Shown: positions 42,798 through 53,940 of the stretch, piece by piece
Layout: every line of letters begins with the position of its first letter
Position numbering within the stretch: the first letter of the stretch is position 1
NCBI GenBank assembly: GCA_035771175.1
Contig: CM069589.1
Location: 29,468,201 to 29,532,200, forward strand
Origin: Paratinospora sagittata
Taxonomy: Eukaryota > Streptophyta > Magnoliopsida > Ranunculales > Menispermaceae
Length of the DNA: 64,000 nt
Direction: 5' to 3'
Position numbers and translations under genes: made by a program
The notes under the pieces: model-generated
Told to the model about the DNA's origin: nothing
The model's database searches: none
Seen by the model: only the letters and a program-made list of their open reading frames with translations

Positions 42798-44540
42798 GAA
42801 AACCTAGAAACCTCTCTGCCAGCCCTTGTCATGTTATGCCAAAATTGTCAATCTTTGTTTAAACTGTCTTTTGTAGTTTTGGTTAAAACCCTCTTACAAT
42901 ACGTACCTTCAATGTTTAAGCATAATCCATCTTACAATTTATCGTGTGTGTGTGTACTCTGTTCGTTTCCCCTGCTTCTCTTACACAATGAGTTCTGCAC
43001 ATCTCACTACTTTGTTGCTTGCTTGCTTGTGCTTAGCTATCTTTCCATCTCTCATTCATTTCATAATGTTTTATTATATTTGAATGACTAATCTGCTTGA
43101 ATTTGTGTGAATGATATATTTCATAGCCATATGCTGCACACACTAATCACTAATCACAATTTGCTTGATCTATGCTCTGATATGCCTGCTTCTATGATTG
43201 CAAAATTATTTTCTCATATTTCTGTTGCATAACTATGTTGCTCTCATGAACGTGATTATCTGTCATCACTAATGTTGTTTTGTTCATATTTCCTGATAAA
43301 CTGCATCTTGGTAAAGTCTTACTACAACTAATGCAATTATCAGTTTATTAGTAACTTCTTTCTTAACATCATGATTAATTTATCTTGAACTTGTGATATC
43401 TAATTATCTGATTAATCAGGTAACACAATAGCTAGGCTATGCCTTAACAATTTACTTCTACCTATGCTTGTTCATATCATGTTCATGTTTGCTCTGATCT
43501 TAGAAAATCTTATCTGCATGATTCATGTTTCTACAAATAAATATAGGCCATGTATATAATTTCATATCATACGCCTATATTTTGAAAAGCTTTTTGCCAA
43601 CACTCTTGATTACTATCTTTTGTCATTATCTATTTTATGTTTACTTGACTTTGATGCATCTGCTTCATACCATAACATGTTAGCATCAAACTCATGGATA
43701 TCTGATTTCTAATGAGCACATATCCTTCCAAATGTTTTCTCATTAGAATCAATATATCAATCATTCTAGGTCATGCTTCAATTGAAATTTTATGCCTAGA
43801 ATAGGAGAATGAACGTATGTTGTTGCTTGAATGATATATATGAATTTCAGCATATATTCAATATGTTTAGACGTTGATATTCATCGTATATATCTTCATA
43901 TGTCTAAACTATGGAAAGTTTATAATTTTTCATTTCACATGCCACTGATGTTGCTCTTTAATATTATATTTTGTATACATCAATTAACTATGATTTTTGA
44001 TATCTAATAGATGCCATGTACTTCAACTATAAACTTTGCATCGTATTAGAATCATAATAGTTAGGCCTGCTTATCATAAATTTCTCAGCCTATGCTATAA
44101 GTATGCTTATGCGTGTTTATTCACATATCTTAAAGCATACTCTGTGTTTGGTCTGGTTTAATTATCAAATTTATATTTATGCCAAACACTAAGGAGAATA
44201 ATTGCCCAAGATTAAAAATTCTTTACGAATTCATCTTTCGACAACTCTTTCTCATTCCCTCTGAGTACGATTCTCGGTTACACTATTATTCCAAACGTTT
44301 TAGCCTATGAATTAGTCAAACTATTTCTCTATGTGCTTAAAAATAAGATCCGTTTCTCACGTGATTTTAGTATAGTAGACCTTATGCATTCTCACGCACC
44401 TAACTATGACACGTCGTCATAAATTATTGAGGGTGAATGGACAAAGTAAGGGGGAGTCCCCATGTCAGAGGGAGCTTCGCTACTTTACCAAGTCATAAGG
44501 GGAGATCTTAGTCTCTTTTCTTCACTTTTTGATGATATCA
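42798..44540 (+). other. Non-coding interior of the LARD-like element
   Basis: AT-rich, no open frame beyond ~85 codons. It is related (diverged, inverted) to 30430-31531. The last 150 bp carry G-rich runs (AAGTAAGGGGGAGTCCCC near 44447, AAGGGGAGATC near 44499). Confidence 0.55.
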
Positions 44541-44554
44541 AAGGGGGAGAAGAA
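44541..44554 (+). promoter_or_regulatory. Polypurine tract of the LARD-like element
   Basis: AAGGGGGAGAAGAA is followed at once by TGTTGG. The tract is oriented for a plus-strand element, but the LTR that follows runs the other way. Confidence 0.6.
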
Positions 44555-44741
44555 TGTTGGCCCAGATATGTCCAAGAGGGGGGGTGAATTGGACACTTAG
44601 ACGATTTAGAAAATAATAACAACGGCAAAGATACAATGCAAAAAATAGGCAAATATGCACAGTCAATTTATAGTGGTTTGGCTACTTGCCTACATCCACT
44701 ACCTAACCTCCTCAGTTAGGATTTTAACCTTGTCACTAAGG

Positions 44742-44868
44742 GATTCTCTTACGGGTGAGAATCAAACCGTTACACCTTTTCTCAACTTGCGGGTGTGAGA
44801 ACAACCGTTGCACTGCTCAGCTTACAGGTGTGAGACCAACCTATCTCAACTTACGGGTGTGAGAAGAC
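44742..44868 (-). repeat. Leader stem-loop array, constant-loop type (SIRE 3' LTR)
   Basis: Four units: GATTCTC/GAGAATC around TTACGGGT (44742-44763, perfect), TTCTCA/TGAGAA around ACTTGCGGGTG, CTCA/TGAG around GCTTACAGGTG, and TCTCA/TGAGA around ACTTACGGGTG. Confidence 0.85.
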
Positions 44869-45529
44869 CTGACTTTGTTGTATATAAAATATCAACTCAG
44901 CAGTTTATCTAACTACTGTTAGAACCTTGATACAGTATACAAAATATGAAATTGAATACAACTGTATCCTATGAACTATCTCTTAAATTACTCTTTTAGC
45001 AGGAATGATATAATTGAAAACAATGCTGAACGATTTGAGTGAAAACAGTTCAAAGCTTCAAATGGGTTTTTAGATAAAGATACAATGTTAGCTCAGTATG
45101 AAAACCTTTTGAATATGTAAAGTCTCAAAGAAAAACTACTGTGAAAACATATCGACTTAAACGTATTCTTGACCAGATGAAAATTTGACTAACTTTCTGT
45201 GCTTAACAAATTGTTAAGTGTCTGTCTTTATACACTTGCAGAGATGAAGCTGTTGTTCATTTGAATTTGAAATTCAAATATGAACGTTTACTCACAACAG
45301 CTAGAATGTACCACGATAGTGGCAACTGCACAATTCATGAATATTTTGTTTTTCTCCAGATACACGAATAAGAAAGTTGTAGAAGACGTAGTTCGTGAAT
45401 CAGAGAATATCTCTTACAAATACTGAAAAACTAAAAATTGATTTTGTACGAAAAGTTGTCCATAAAAGGTGACAAAAAATACGTACATGTCAGAATAGTA
45501 AAAATATCATTTCTGTTGTTTTGTTCGTT

Positions 45530-45965
45530 TGCGAGCGCTCATAGAATATCAACGTCCTATTGAACAATGAAGTGAGGGCACTACTAAGTAGTAAGCATCC
45601 TGCTTTGTTTTAAAACGCAAAACATATGAGGGCGCTACTCAAGAGTAAGCGTCCTGAAAGTTACTTAAGTTGATTCTAAAGATGAGGACATTCCTACACA
45701 AGTAGCGTCCTAATAAATCATTCAACTTATAACTTATCAGCGTCCTTAAAGATAGAAATCACTTAAAGATAAAAGAAAATCTTTTAGCAAGCTGAAACTA
45801 AGTCAGCGTCCTGACATTCTCAAAGGTTGATAAGCGAAAGGTCACTACTAACAAGTAAGCGTCCTTATTAATCAGATCAATTCAACCTTGAGCTTCCTAA
45901 CATTTTATCAGCGTCCTGACTTATCAAGTCCAGGAGGGCGCTGCTAAAACATTAGCGTCCTGAAA
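45530..45965 (-). repeat. U3 stem-loop array, AGCGTCCT type (SIRE 3' LTR)
   Basis: Pairs such as GAGGGCGCTACT...AGTAAGCGTCCT (about 45630-45658) and GGAGGGCGCTG...TTAGCGTCCTGA (about 45933-45962). Confidence 0.8.
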
Positions 45966-46331
45966 TACTTTATAAAAGTGGTTTTTGATTTCTCGATTGT
46001 AACATGATAAGACATAAAGTAACCGGATTAAATACATGCAACCAATCGATTAAAACATGCAGGCATGCATATTGCTAAATCACGTGTCATAGAAGGTCCT
46101 ACAACCTATCATAATCAAATCATACAAATAAACATTTTCAAACGATCATGGTCTTCAAGAAGATCTTTTAATACGTTCGTTGTGCATCATTAAATCTTTG
46201 ATACCTTCAAGTAAGATTAGATATGCCATATGTGCAGTAATATCATGAACAAAATGTAGTTTTGTAATAATCAAAATCTTTCATAATAGGGACATATTCT
46301 CGTAAGGGACATGAGGATAATTGGCTCAACA

Positions 46332-46669
46332 ATCTCCCCCTTTTTGATGATTTCAAGCACATTACTGTAGGGTTTGAAGCAAGCTAATAAAGTGATGTAT
46401 GTATGCATGAGATGCAGTACTAATGTTTCTTGTTTCATATGATATGAGTGTATTTGCAAGGCATGTACATAAACTATTACTAAGACTCCCCCTTAGTGTT
46501 ATACTCCCCCAGAGTTTATGATACTTCAATGATAGTACTTTCTCTCCCTTTCGAAATATCAAAAAGAGTAAAGTAACATGAAATATATCTCCCTCATATG
46601 GAAGTAAGCATCAATGTGCTACAGATCGGATTCAGAGAACATTCCAAGTTCTCTGTGAATATGAACAAA
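46332..46669 (-). other. 3' non-coding DNA and PPT of the SIRE-type element
   Basis: Several CTCCCCC runs (46335, 46490, 46506) are purine tracts on the coding strand; the one at 46332-46347 abuts the LTR. No gene. Confidence 0.6.
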
Positions 46670-47110
46670 CTAGTCTTTTGGTAGGGTTTTAGTAAATATG
46701 TCAGCCAGTTGTTCTTTGGTTCCAATATGAGATAATACGACTTCTCCATTTTGCACATGATCTCGTAAAAAGTGATGTCTTATTTGAATATGCTTAGTTC
46801 GGGAGTGCAATACAAGATTTTTAGATATGTTAATAGCACTAGTATTATCACATAAAATTTCAGCACATTGAATATATATTTGATAATCGTGAAGTACTTG
46901 TTTCATGTAAAGAACCTGAGAACAGTAACTTCCAGCTGCAACATATTTTGCTTCAGCTGTGGATAGTGCCACGGAATGTTGTTTCTTGCAGAACCAAGAA
47001 CTCAAAGAATTTTCAAGAAAGTGACAAAATTTGGAGGTACTTTTCCTATCAGTTAGACTGTCGGCATAGTCGGAGTCTACATAACTTCTAAGATCAAAAG
47101 TAGTACCTTT
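46670..47110 (-). pseudogene. rnh: Copia RNase H
   Basis: Reads DSDYADSLTDRKST at the start (first catalytic Asp), then KKQHSVALSTAEAKYVAA (catalytic Glu), LCDNTSAINISKN (Asp) and the conserved tail QLADIFTKTLP near 46675. The last 111 codons are open; the first part connects to RT through frame changes near 47200. RNase H removes template RNA during cDNA synthesis. Confidence 0.85.
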
Positions 47111-47209
47111 GGAATACCAAATCCCTAAATTTGTTGTGCCATTTATGTATCTGAATATCCGTTTGACACATTATAAATGAGATTCTTTCCGTTTAGATTG
47201 AAATCTTGC

Positions 47210-48488
47210 TCATAGACAAACACTTAACATAATGTCAAGTCGACTTGCTGTTAGGTACATAAGACTTCCAATCATGCATCTATAAGGTTTTGAATCAATT
47301 AATTTTCCTTTCTCATCCTTATCTAATTTGATTGCTGAAGTACAAGGAGTGTCAATCAATTTCAAATTATGCATTTGAAACTTTTTAACCATTTCCTTAG
47401 CATACTTTGATTGGCTTAAGAAGGTGCCTTTCGGCATTTGTTTAATTTGTAAGCTGAGAAAGTATGTAAGTTCTCTCATCATACTCATTTCAAATTCCTT
47501 CTGCATTAATTTTGAAAACTCATCACATAGTTCTTTGTTTTTATGCACCAAAAATGATATCGTCCACATATATTTGAACAATGAGCATATTATCATTGTG
47601 GTGTTTGACAAACAAAGTTGGATCAAGTTTTCCTTTTTGAAACTTATGATCTAAAAGAAATGAACTCAGTCGATCATACGAAGCTCTTGGAGCTTGTCTC
47701 AATCCATATAAGACTTTGTGGAGTTTGAACACATATTTTGGGTCTTGAGCATCCTCAAACCCTGGAGGTTGTTCCACATATACCTCTTTATTGATGTAAC
47801 CATTTAGAAAAACACTTTTTACATCCATTTGGTATAAGGGAAAATCCTTGTAACAAGCGTAGGCAAGTAACATTCTTATTGCCTCTAGTCTTGCTACTGG
47901 AGCAAAAGCTTCTTCGAAGTCTATGCCTTCTTCTTGGTTGTACCCCTTGTGCAACCAGTCTAGCCTTATTGCAGACAATGATGCCTTATTCATTCTTTTT
48001 GTTCCTAAAGATCCGTTTGGTTCCTATAACCGATTGATGAAAAGGTCAAGGAACTAATTCCCAAACTTTGTTGTGCACAAAGTGCCCTAGTTCTTCTTGC
48101 ATAGCAAGAATCCAATTTTCGTCTTTTAGTGAATCTTCCACTTTAATTGGTTCAAATTGTGACACAAAAGCAACAAGCTCTTGATCTTTTTGAATCGAGG
48201 CTCTAGTGGATACACCTTTTCTTGGATCTCCTAAAATTTGATCTTGGGAAAGACCTTGAAGTAGTCTAGAGTTTTTAGAAGATTCTAGAGATGGTTGAGG
48301 TTAAAGATCTATAACCTTGGTTGTCTTAGGTTCATCGTCATCAAAATTTAATTGCTTAAATTCATCCTCAAGACTTTTCTTATTAACACTTTCATCAAAG
48401 TTTACATGAATTTATTCTTCTACAGTTTGATTTGATTTGTTGAAGACTCTGTCGGCTCTAATGTGAGAAGAATATCCTAAGAATATTC
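47210..48488 (-). pseudogene. rt: Copia reverse transcriptase, with integrase C-terminal linker
   Basis: From 48488 the frame starts with the integrase/RT linker (IGIFLGYSSHIRADRVFN), then SLKDENWILAMQEEL. RT proper has LVAQGYNQ-type (here [24 protein letters not shown]), [31 protein letters not shown] and catalytic YVDDIIFGA near 47545. A frameshift at ~47550-47620 moves to the frame with MSMMRELTYFLSLQIKQ and IGSLMYLTASR. Stops at several points in the linker break it. Confidence 0.85.
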
Positions 48489-49041
48489 CTATGCCAAGTT
48501 GACATGGTTCACAAACCTTGTCATTTGAGTAAGTTCCTTTCGTAATTCCCTGGCGAGATCCTGTTTAACAATCCTAGATATGTTGTACATATTAATATGA
48601 GCTAATCTCCTCTGCGATAGCCATGCATCATTACCGGATATAGCACTTAAACATGTTACATTTTGTTTCTTCATGTCATTGAAGTTTGTGCAATACACAT
48701 TCTTAATTCTAGATGTCATTAATGCAACAGTTATATCAACATGATTGACAATACACCTATTTGCCTCAAATGAAATGTCATAACCCTTGTCACATAATTG
48801 ACTTATGCTCAAGAGATTATGCTTCAACCCTTTAACATAAAGTACATCAGATATGGATAGAGAATCATTACCAATAGTTCCAATACCTTCAATATCACCT
48901 TTGTTATCGTCTCTGAAGGTGACATTTCTTCCTTTCTTCTTTTCAAGGCTCAGAAAGTTAGATCTATCTCTAGACATGTGCCTGGAACAACCACTGTCTA
49001 GATACCATACATCTTCGTTTTTGCATATCTACACAACATAA
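48489..49041 (-). pseudogene. pr-int: Copia protease and integrase zinc finger (core deleted)
   Basis: The protease active site is WYLDSGCSRHM (about 49005-48970), the usual copia DSG form, followed by SISDVLYVKGLKHNLLSISQL. The pre-integrase zinc-binding region follows (LSQRRLAHINMYNI with His residues; the CxxC KVCEPCQLG is readable in a neighbouring frame near 48500). Directly after CQLG comes IGIFLGYS, which normally lies beyond the DDE core. So the whole integrase catalytic domain, roughly 0.9 kb in the family, is missing. Confidence 0.85.
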
Positions 49042-49602
49042 ACTATTCTTGACTTTGGTACCCATGCTTGTTTGGATCCATGCATGTTAGCATCAGTAAG
49101 AATAAAATTTTCAATCCATGCATATTTTCTTTTCTTTCTACGTAAGACATTGCATCTAAGTATTGTATGACATTCCCTATGACATTTGTTTTATTTTGGC
49201 TACTTGGTTAGTACGGTGTCGTACTCCTTTTGTTTAGACCCATGAGTGTAGCCTATCCAATCTTGTCGAATGCACATTTTTGTGATCCTAGCATCATGTC
49301 AAATATCTTTTGACCATTTGTGAATTTAATCACTGTGCAGTGCAGGTCTTCCTTTTCTTTTTTAAGGGTTTCATTTTCATTTTTCAGTTTCCCAACAACT
49401 TTCTTAAGTTGTTAATTATCTAGAGACAGTCCGTCTAGCTCTTCTTGTTAGAATTCAATTTCCTCAAGAGCTTCTTCAAGACTATGCTTAAGTTTTTCAT
49501 TCTTCCTAATCTCTTTACTAAGTTTTGACTTAAGCTCCTGAATATAAATGTTGAACTCATGCGATTTGCCAGTTGGTTCAATTTTTACCTCTGTGGTTGC
49601 CA
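49042..49602 (-). other. Gag-protease linker of the SIRE-type element, decayed
   Basis: Coiled-coil-like residual frames (Glu/Lys/Leu-rich) with stops, consistent with the long linker between zinc knuckle and protease in SIRE elements. Confidence 0.45.
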
Positions 49603-50055
49603 TTATGCATAATGCAGCAGTGTGATCTGAATCAACTTCATCTTCACTTGAGCTTGAATCATCCCATGTGGCTTTGAGAACTTTCTTGTCTTTTTGTAAG
49701 AGCTAGTGTTCTTCTTATATTTTATGGGGCATTCACTCTTTATGTGACCTGGTTTGTTACAATTGTAACATATTAACTCTACAGGTTTAGACTCGGGTTT
49801 CTTTCCTTTGTGAAACCTTGTGTAAGAGTTATTCTTACTCTTTCTCCTAAGTAACTTATTAAACTTTTTGGATAACATAGCCATGTCATCTTCTGAGTCT
49901 GAATCATTTTCAGAACCAGTTTCAGCATTGAGGGCAATTGATTTCTTTTCTTTTTCCTCAATCTTGGCCAGACACATTGTCTCTTTTAGCTTCATTTCAT
50001 GAACCATTAATGAACCACGCAGTTCATCAAAAGTGTATTCAGTCAAATGCCACTA
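49603..50055 (-). pseudogene. gag: C-terminal half of copia Gag with CCHC zinc knuckle
   Basis: 147 codons open: TEYTFDELRGSLMVHE (end of the UBN2-like domain), an acidic linker, then CYNCNKPGHIKSECP, a canonical CX2CX4HX4C RNA-binding knuckle (about 49770-49730). The N-terminal half is gone: at 50055 the frame runs into LTR sequence, so a deletion joined gag to LTR. Confidence 0.85.
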
Positions 50056-51007
50056 TGGACCTTCTTACTGATGAAGATCAAACCGAAACACTTTCTCAGC
50101 TTACGGGTGTGAGAGGACCGTTTCTCTACTTACAGGTGAGAGAGAACATATTCTCAACTTACTGGTGTGAGAAGACTGCTTACAACTTTGAGCAAGACTT
50201 GCACTGACTCAGTGACTTACCTGTCACTACAATTTGAATACAGAATGAGATATGATTCCCTTTACTCAGAATAAAGTGATACTTACAACACTTTCGATTA
50301 AACCTTCTGTTGCCACAGATTCAGTGAAATATGTATGAGGAAGTTTATGCTGAAAACAGGTTCAAATAGCTTTCATCTTCGTTAATGAGTTTTTGAAATA
50401 ATGAAGAAGAAGATTGATCAACCCAGAAGACTTGAAGTTTTTAGATTGATCAACCCAGAAGACTTGAAGTTTTTCTTTCAAAAGATCATAAGATCAAGCA
50501 CTAGTGAAAGAAGACTAATTTTCAAAAAGTGTTTTGGCGCAAACGAAAACTGTCAATACGTTTTGAATGAATATCAGTTTCGTATTTCATTAGTTAGTTT
50601 TTCTGCTCTGAGGCAGCACGTATATATAGGATTAACAAAGGCGCAATGGACTTGGTAATTTTGGCGCTCTAACTTATTTGAAATATAACGTTAACATTCT
50701 TTACAGAAATGGATTAATTCAGTTTTATGCATCTTACGGCGATAGCACATGAATAATCTGATCCTTTCATGAAAGAGGAATGTTCTGACAAAGTTTAAGA
50801 CCATTTTAAAAAGTTATGAAAAGTTGTACGATTATGAAAAGTTCTAAAAAGTATTCGTACGTTTCTGAAAAAGGTTAACATAAATGGCAGTAATGTCAGA
50901 ACAACAAAAATATATTTTCTGTCGTTTTGTTCCTTTGAGGGCGCTCATAGAACATCAACGTCTTACTGAACAATGAAGTGAGGGCGCTACTAAGTAGTAA
51001 GCGTCCT
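50056..51007 (-). mobile_element. Copia LTR of P1 subfamily, R-U5 side (first piece)
   Basis: Matches P1 (11174-11899) in reverse complement, and continues beyond Tekay-2 at 60892-61630. The LTR end (CCAACA and about 230 bp) was lost in the junction with gag at 50055. TATATATA is at 50621-50628. A 32-bp tandem duplicate (AGATTGATCAACCCAGAAGA...) lies at 50411-50474. Confidence 0.75.
50060..50180 (-). repeat. Leader stem-loop array, constant-loop type (P1-type LTR)
   Basis: Three units with TCTCA-like arms around ACTTACGGGTG-like loops, plus the decayed GACCTTC/GAAGATC unit at 50060-50082. Confidence 0.7.
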
Positions 51008-51723
51008 AGTGGCGACCCTGCAACACGGACCACCAACCCCGCAAGGAATGGCGTGCGGAATGCCAGGACGGGACGCCCGGCGTAGGCATCTCAAACCAGT
51101 CATCAACCCTCGTGAGGTGGTTGAGACCCTATGAGCCTTATCCCAAACAACGACATAATATAAACAGGTACTAAACAAAACTACCAACCGTATTAATCAT
51201 CCAAGACAAGAGATACTCCATAAAAATGAACCATAAATAAAACCATAATCCCTACAGTCCTTCAAGATTGACATACACATAAAGTCCAAAACTATGGGTA
51301 CAAAAAAATCGTCATATGCCCACATGGTCTATCTAACAAGTCCCAACTCACCCATACTACAATGTGGTAAGTGTTATAATTACATAGTCCAAAATATAAT
51401 ACATCATAATTTAAAACACAGTTCAATCAAAATGTCTCTAAACTCACATCGAGGCCTTGGATTCTCTCGCTGGCAAGGCCCTCAAGATATGACTACTCCT
51501 TTGCCCTTATTCAGGACAGAAGGACCTGAAAGAGGAAAATGAGGGTGAGCCAACGGTGCTCAGTGAATAGAATTCAAATATGCTTTCAATACTCATCAAT
51601 AAATATCATGTATGCATGTCAATGTGTAGCATGATTAAAAGCTCATAACATATATATATCAAGCATTTACAATAAGTTCGATGGAAGTAAAAGCTTATCA
51701 ATTTGGATCCACATTCCACATGC

Positions 51724-51834
51724 ATTGGGGTTACTAGTGCACGTCTATTTAACCATATCGTTCTCATCCCCAATCATGTTGATTTGGGGTTACTAGTGCA
51801 CGTCTATTTCACCGTACCGTTCTCATCCCCAAAT
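51724..51834 (-). repeat. Two tandem stem-loops, ATTGGGG and ATTTGGGG arms
   Basis: ATTGGGG/CCCCAAT (51724-51774) and ATTTGGGG/CCCCAAAT (51782-51834) enclose a shared TACTAGTGCACGTCTATTT core. The same pair is in the other LTR at 58691-58741 and 58749-58801. Confidence 0.8.
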
Positions 51835-53261
51835 ATTTCCTTTTTAAAACCCTCCTATGACAAAGTTAAGTCTCCCTATTAGCCAGATACGTGGGCCCAA
51901 CCATAGTCATAAGGTTTCTCAAATCAATGCATCATTCAAAACATTAGAACACATTCATGCTTTCAACATACAATATATATAAGTGATATGATGACATAAA
52001 AGATATAATCATAAATGAAGTCTACTCACAACCAAGCCTCGCGAGAGTATCTAACCACACACGGACACCAAACCGAATCAACCCAATCAAGGTCCTGAAA
52101 CATTCATCAATATCCAACCATACATCAATTTCTATGCTCAATCACATAGACATTACACATCAACCCTAAATCAGCCCACATATAGACAATAGACCTAAAT
52201 CCCATCTAATCCCATCATTCAACTCAAATCACAGGACTTAGGCCTCTAATGCATAGTTCTCATTCATAAACCATTCAATTAATCAAAAACACTAATTTTC
52301 AATTCCTTAGGTATAAACGTGCCCAAATTGGGTTACTTGATCACAAGTAGGCCTAACCCATGATATGCTCACAACCACCAAATCAGTAGCATAATAACCC
52401 TAATCATGCTTAATTAGACATAATTTGCATCAATTCAATGATTCTAGGCCAAAAGCATCAAAAGCCCTAAAATATGAAATTTTCCATACTTAGGTTATAT
52501 TTCCTATTTACACTAGGTCACCATGTTCAGCCATGTATATCACTGATTTTGCATCATGGGTTCATCAACAATGGCAACTAGGTCAACATAGTCTAAGTTC
52601 AAATTTTAAATTTAGGTCTAATACAAACAACCCTACAAATTTTCCATTTAATATTCTGTTCAGATGTATCAAGCTGCCAACAGAAATATTTAATCACACA
52701 ATCAACCATACAAATCGAAGTCTGTTAAGAGCCAAACCTTCTGTCCAAAAAGCAGCTCAATCCAACGGTGGACCGAAAAGCTAAACTTCTTTGATGAACA
52801 AGTCTCTAATCAGACAATTTCTCATTTCCTGCTGCAAATACTTGAACTCAGACGACTATATCACATAAAACACATACGTCCACCAACATCTCAGCCGTTC
52901 ATAATACATAAACCTCAGTTGTGAACCACCCTCTCAAATATCATATCCATCCAACGGTAGATATAAGAGATCTATTAATTTCATCTACACTGCGCGAGAA
53001 ATCCAGAATTTCTGACCAGCTTTGTTTGGGAGGTTATATCTTTTAAACGAAATATCCAATCAAGATCTCCACCGACCGGAATGAAGACCCGTAAGATATG
53101 AACTTGCTGACAAAATTTGAGCTCAATCTGACCATATTGACTCTTTGACGAAAACGTTACTGAGACTTCCCTCAAAGCAACTTCCTCTTTCTTTCTCTTC
53201 TTCTTTCCTTTCTCTTCTTTTCTCCTTTCCCTCCACTCACCTCACTCTCTAGGACTTCCTT

Positions 53262-53534
53262 GGAGAAGAGAAGTAGGCATGGGACACTTGTCCACTTTCA
53301 TGCACCAACTTGACATGTGTTGGAGAAGAAAAATGGAGCATGGGACACTTGTGCACTTTTATGCACCAACTTGACAGGTGTTGGTCTCATGCACCAACTT
53401 GACTTGTATTGGAGAAGAGAAATGGGGCATGGGACACTTGTTCATTATCATGCATGAACTTGACATGTGTTGGAGAAGAGAAATGGGGCATGGGACACTT
53501 GTCCATTCTCATGCACCAATTTGACATGTGTTGG
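53262..53534 (-). repeat. 60-bp tandem repeat (VNTR), about five units
   Basis: Units start GGAGAAGAGAAATGGGGCAT at 53262, 53322, 53411 and 53472, with a truncated one near 53383. The other LTR has a different order of full and truncated units (60262-60540). Confidence 0.9.
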
Positions 53535-53901
53535 TCTCATACTACCCATACCAGCCACATGTACTTTAACCAATCTTATGCTCCCATGTATTTTAAATGT
53601 CCAATCCATCTAATACACCAAATTTTTTATTCTCATTTATTCTTTTATTCAATCAATCCTAACTCATATCAATTCATGTTTAATGGGCCCATGCATAAAT
53701 AATAACATATGCATTATACTTTAATTTAACATGACCCATATACAATTTATAATGCACATATTTATATACATTATCAAGCATCAAATATACAAACATTAAA
53801 CAACCATCAAACGAACACCAAACATATCAGGGCAACACATAGAGTTTAGGCAAAATGCAATTGGGTTATGGGCTAGATGAAATAATTTTTGGGGCTTCAC
53901 A

Positions 53902-53914
53902 TCACACCTACCTT
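53902..53914 (-). promoter_or_regulatory. Polypurine tract of Tekay-2
   Basis: Minus strand AAGGTAGGTGTGA directly before the 3' LTR. Confidence 0.6.
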
Positions 53915-53940
53915 AGAATGAACTTCGTCATCGTGGTTTT

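Larger units (their letters stand above)
38884..44554 (+). mobile_element. LARD-like copia derivative (5' LTR, PBS, non-pol interior, PPT)
   Basis: The LTR (38884-41967) is followed by an iMet-type PBS, 2.58 kb of interior and a polypurine tract at 44541-44554. The 3' LTR expected next is absent: instead a minus-oriented LTR of another subfamily starts exactly at 44555. The interior has no gag or pol domain, only one small broken ORF, so the element is non-autonomous. Confidence 0.65.
44555..46331 (-). mobile_element. SIRE-type 3' LTR (1777 bp)
   Basis: Plus-strand ends TGTTGGCCCAG...GGCTCAACA. Contains the leader array (44742-44868), a CTTTATACAC promoter region near 45225 and the U3 array (45530-45965). 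The polypurine AAAAAGGGGGAGATTG (minus, 46332-46347) borders it. Confidence 0.85.
44555..50055 (-). mobile_element. SIRE/Maximus-type copia element, integrase-deleted, 5' part missing
   Basis: Minus-strand order: end of gag with zinc knuckle, protease, integrase zinc finger, [core deleted], RT, RNase H, PPT, 3' LTR. The 5' LTR, PBS and gag N-terminus are lost at ~50055, where an unrelated LTR piece is joined. It is the only copia pol in the window. Confidence 0.85.
51008..53901 (-). mobile_element. Tekay-2 3' LTR (2894 bp)
   Basis: Matches 57988-60891 throughout. The first two bases (AG instead of TG) appear mutated. It includes the ATTTGGGG/CCCCAAAT stem-loops (51724-51834), a pyrimidine-rich tract (53180-53230) and the 60-bp VNTR (53262-53534). 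Confidence 0.9.
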
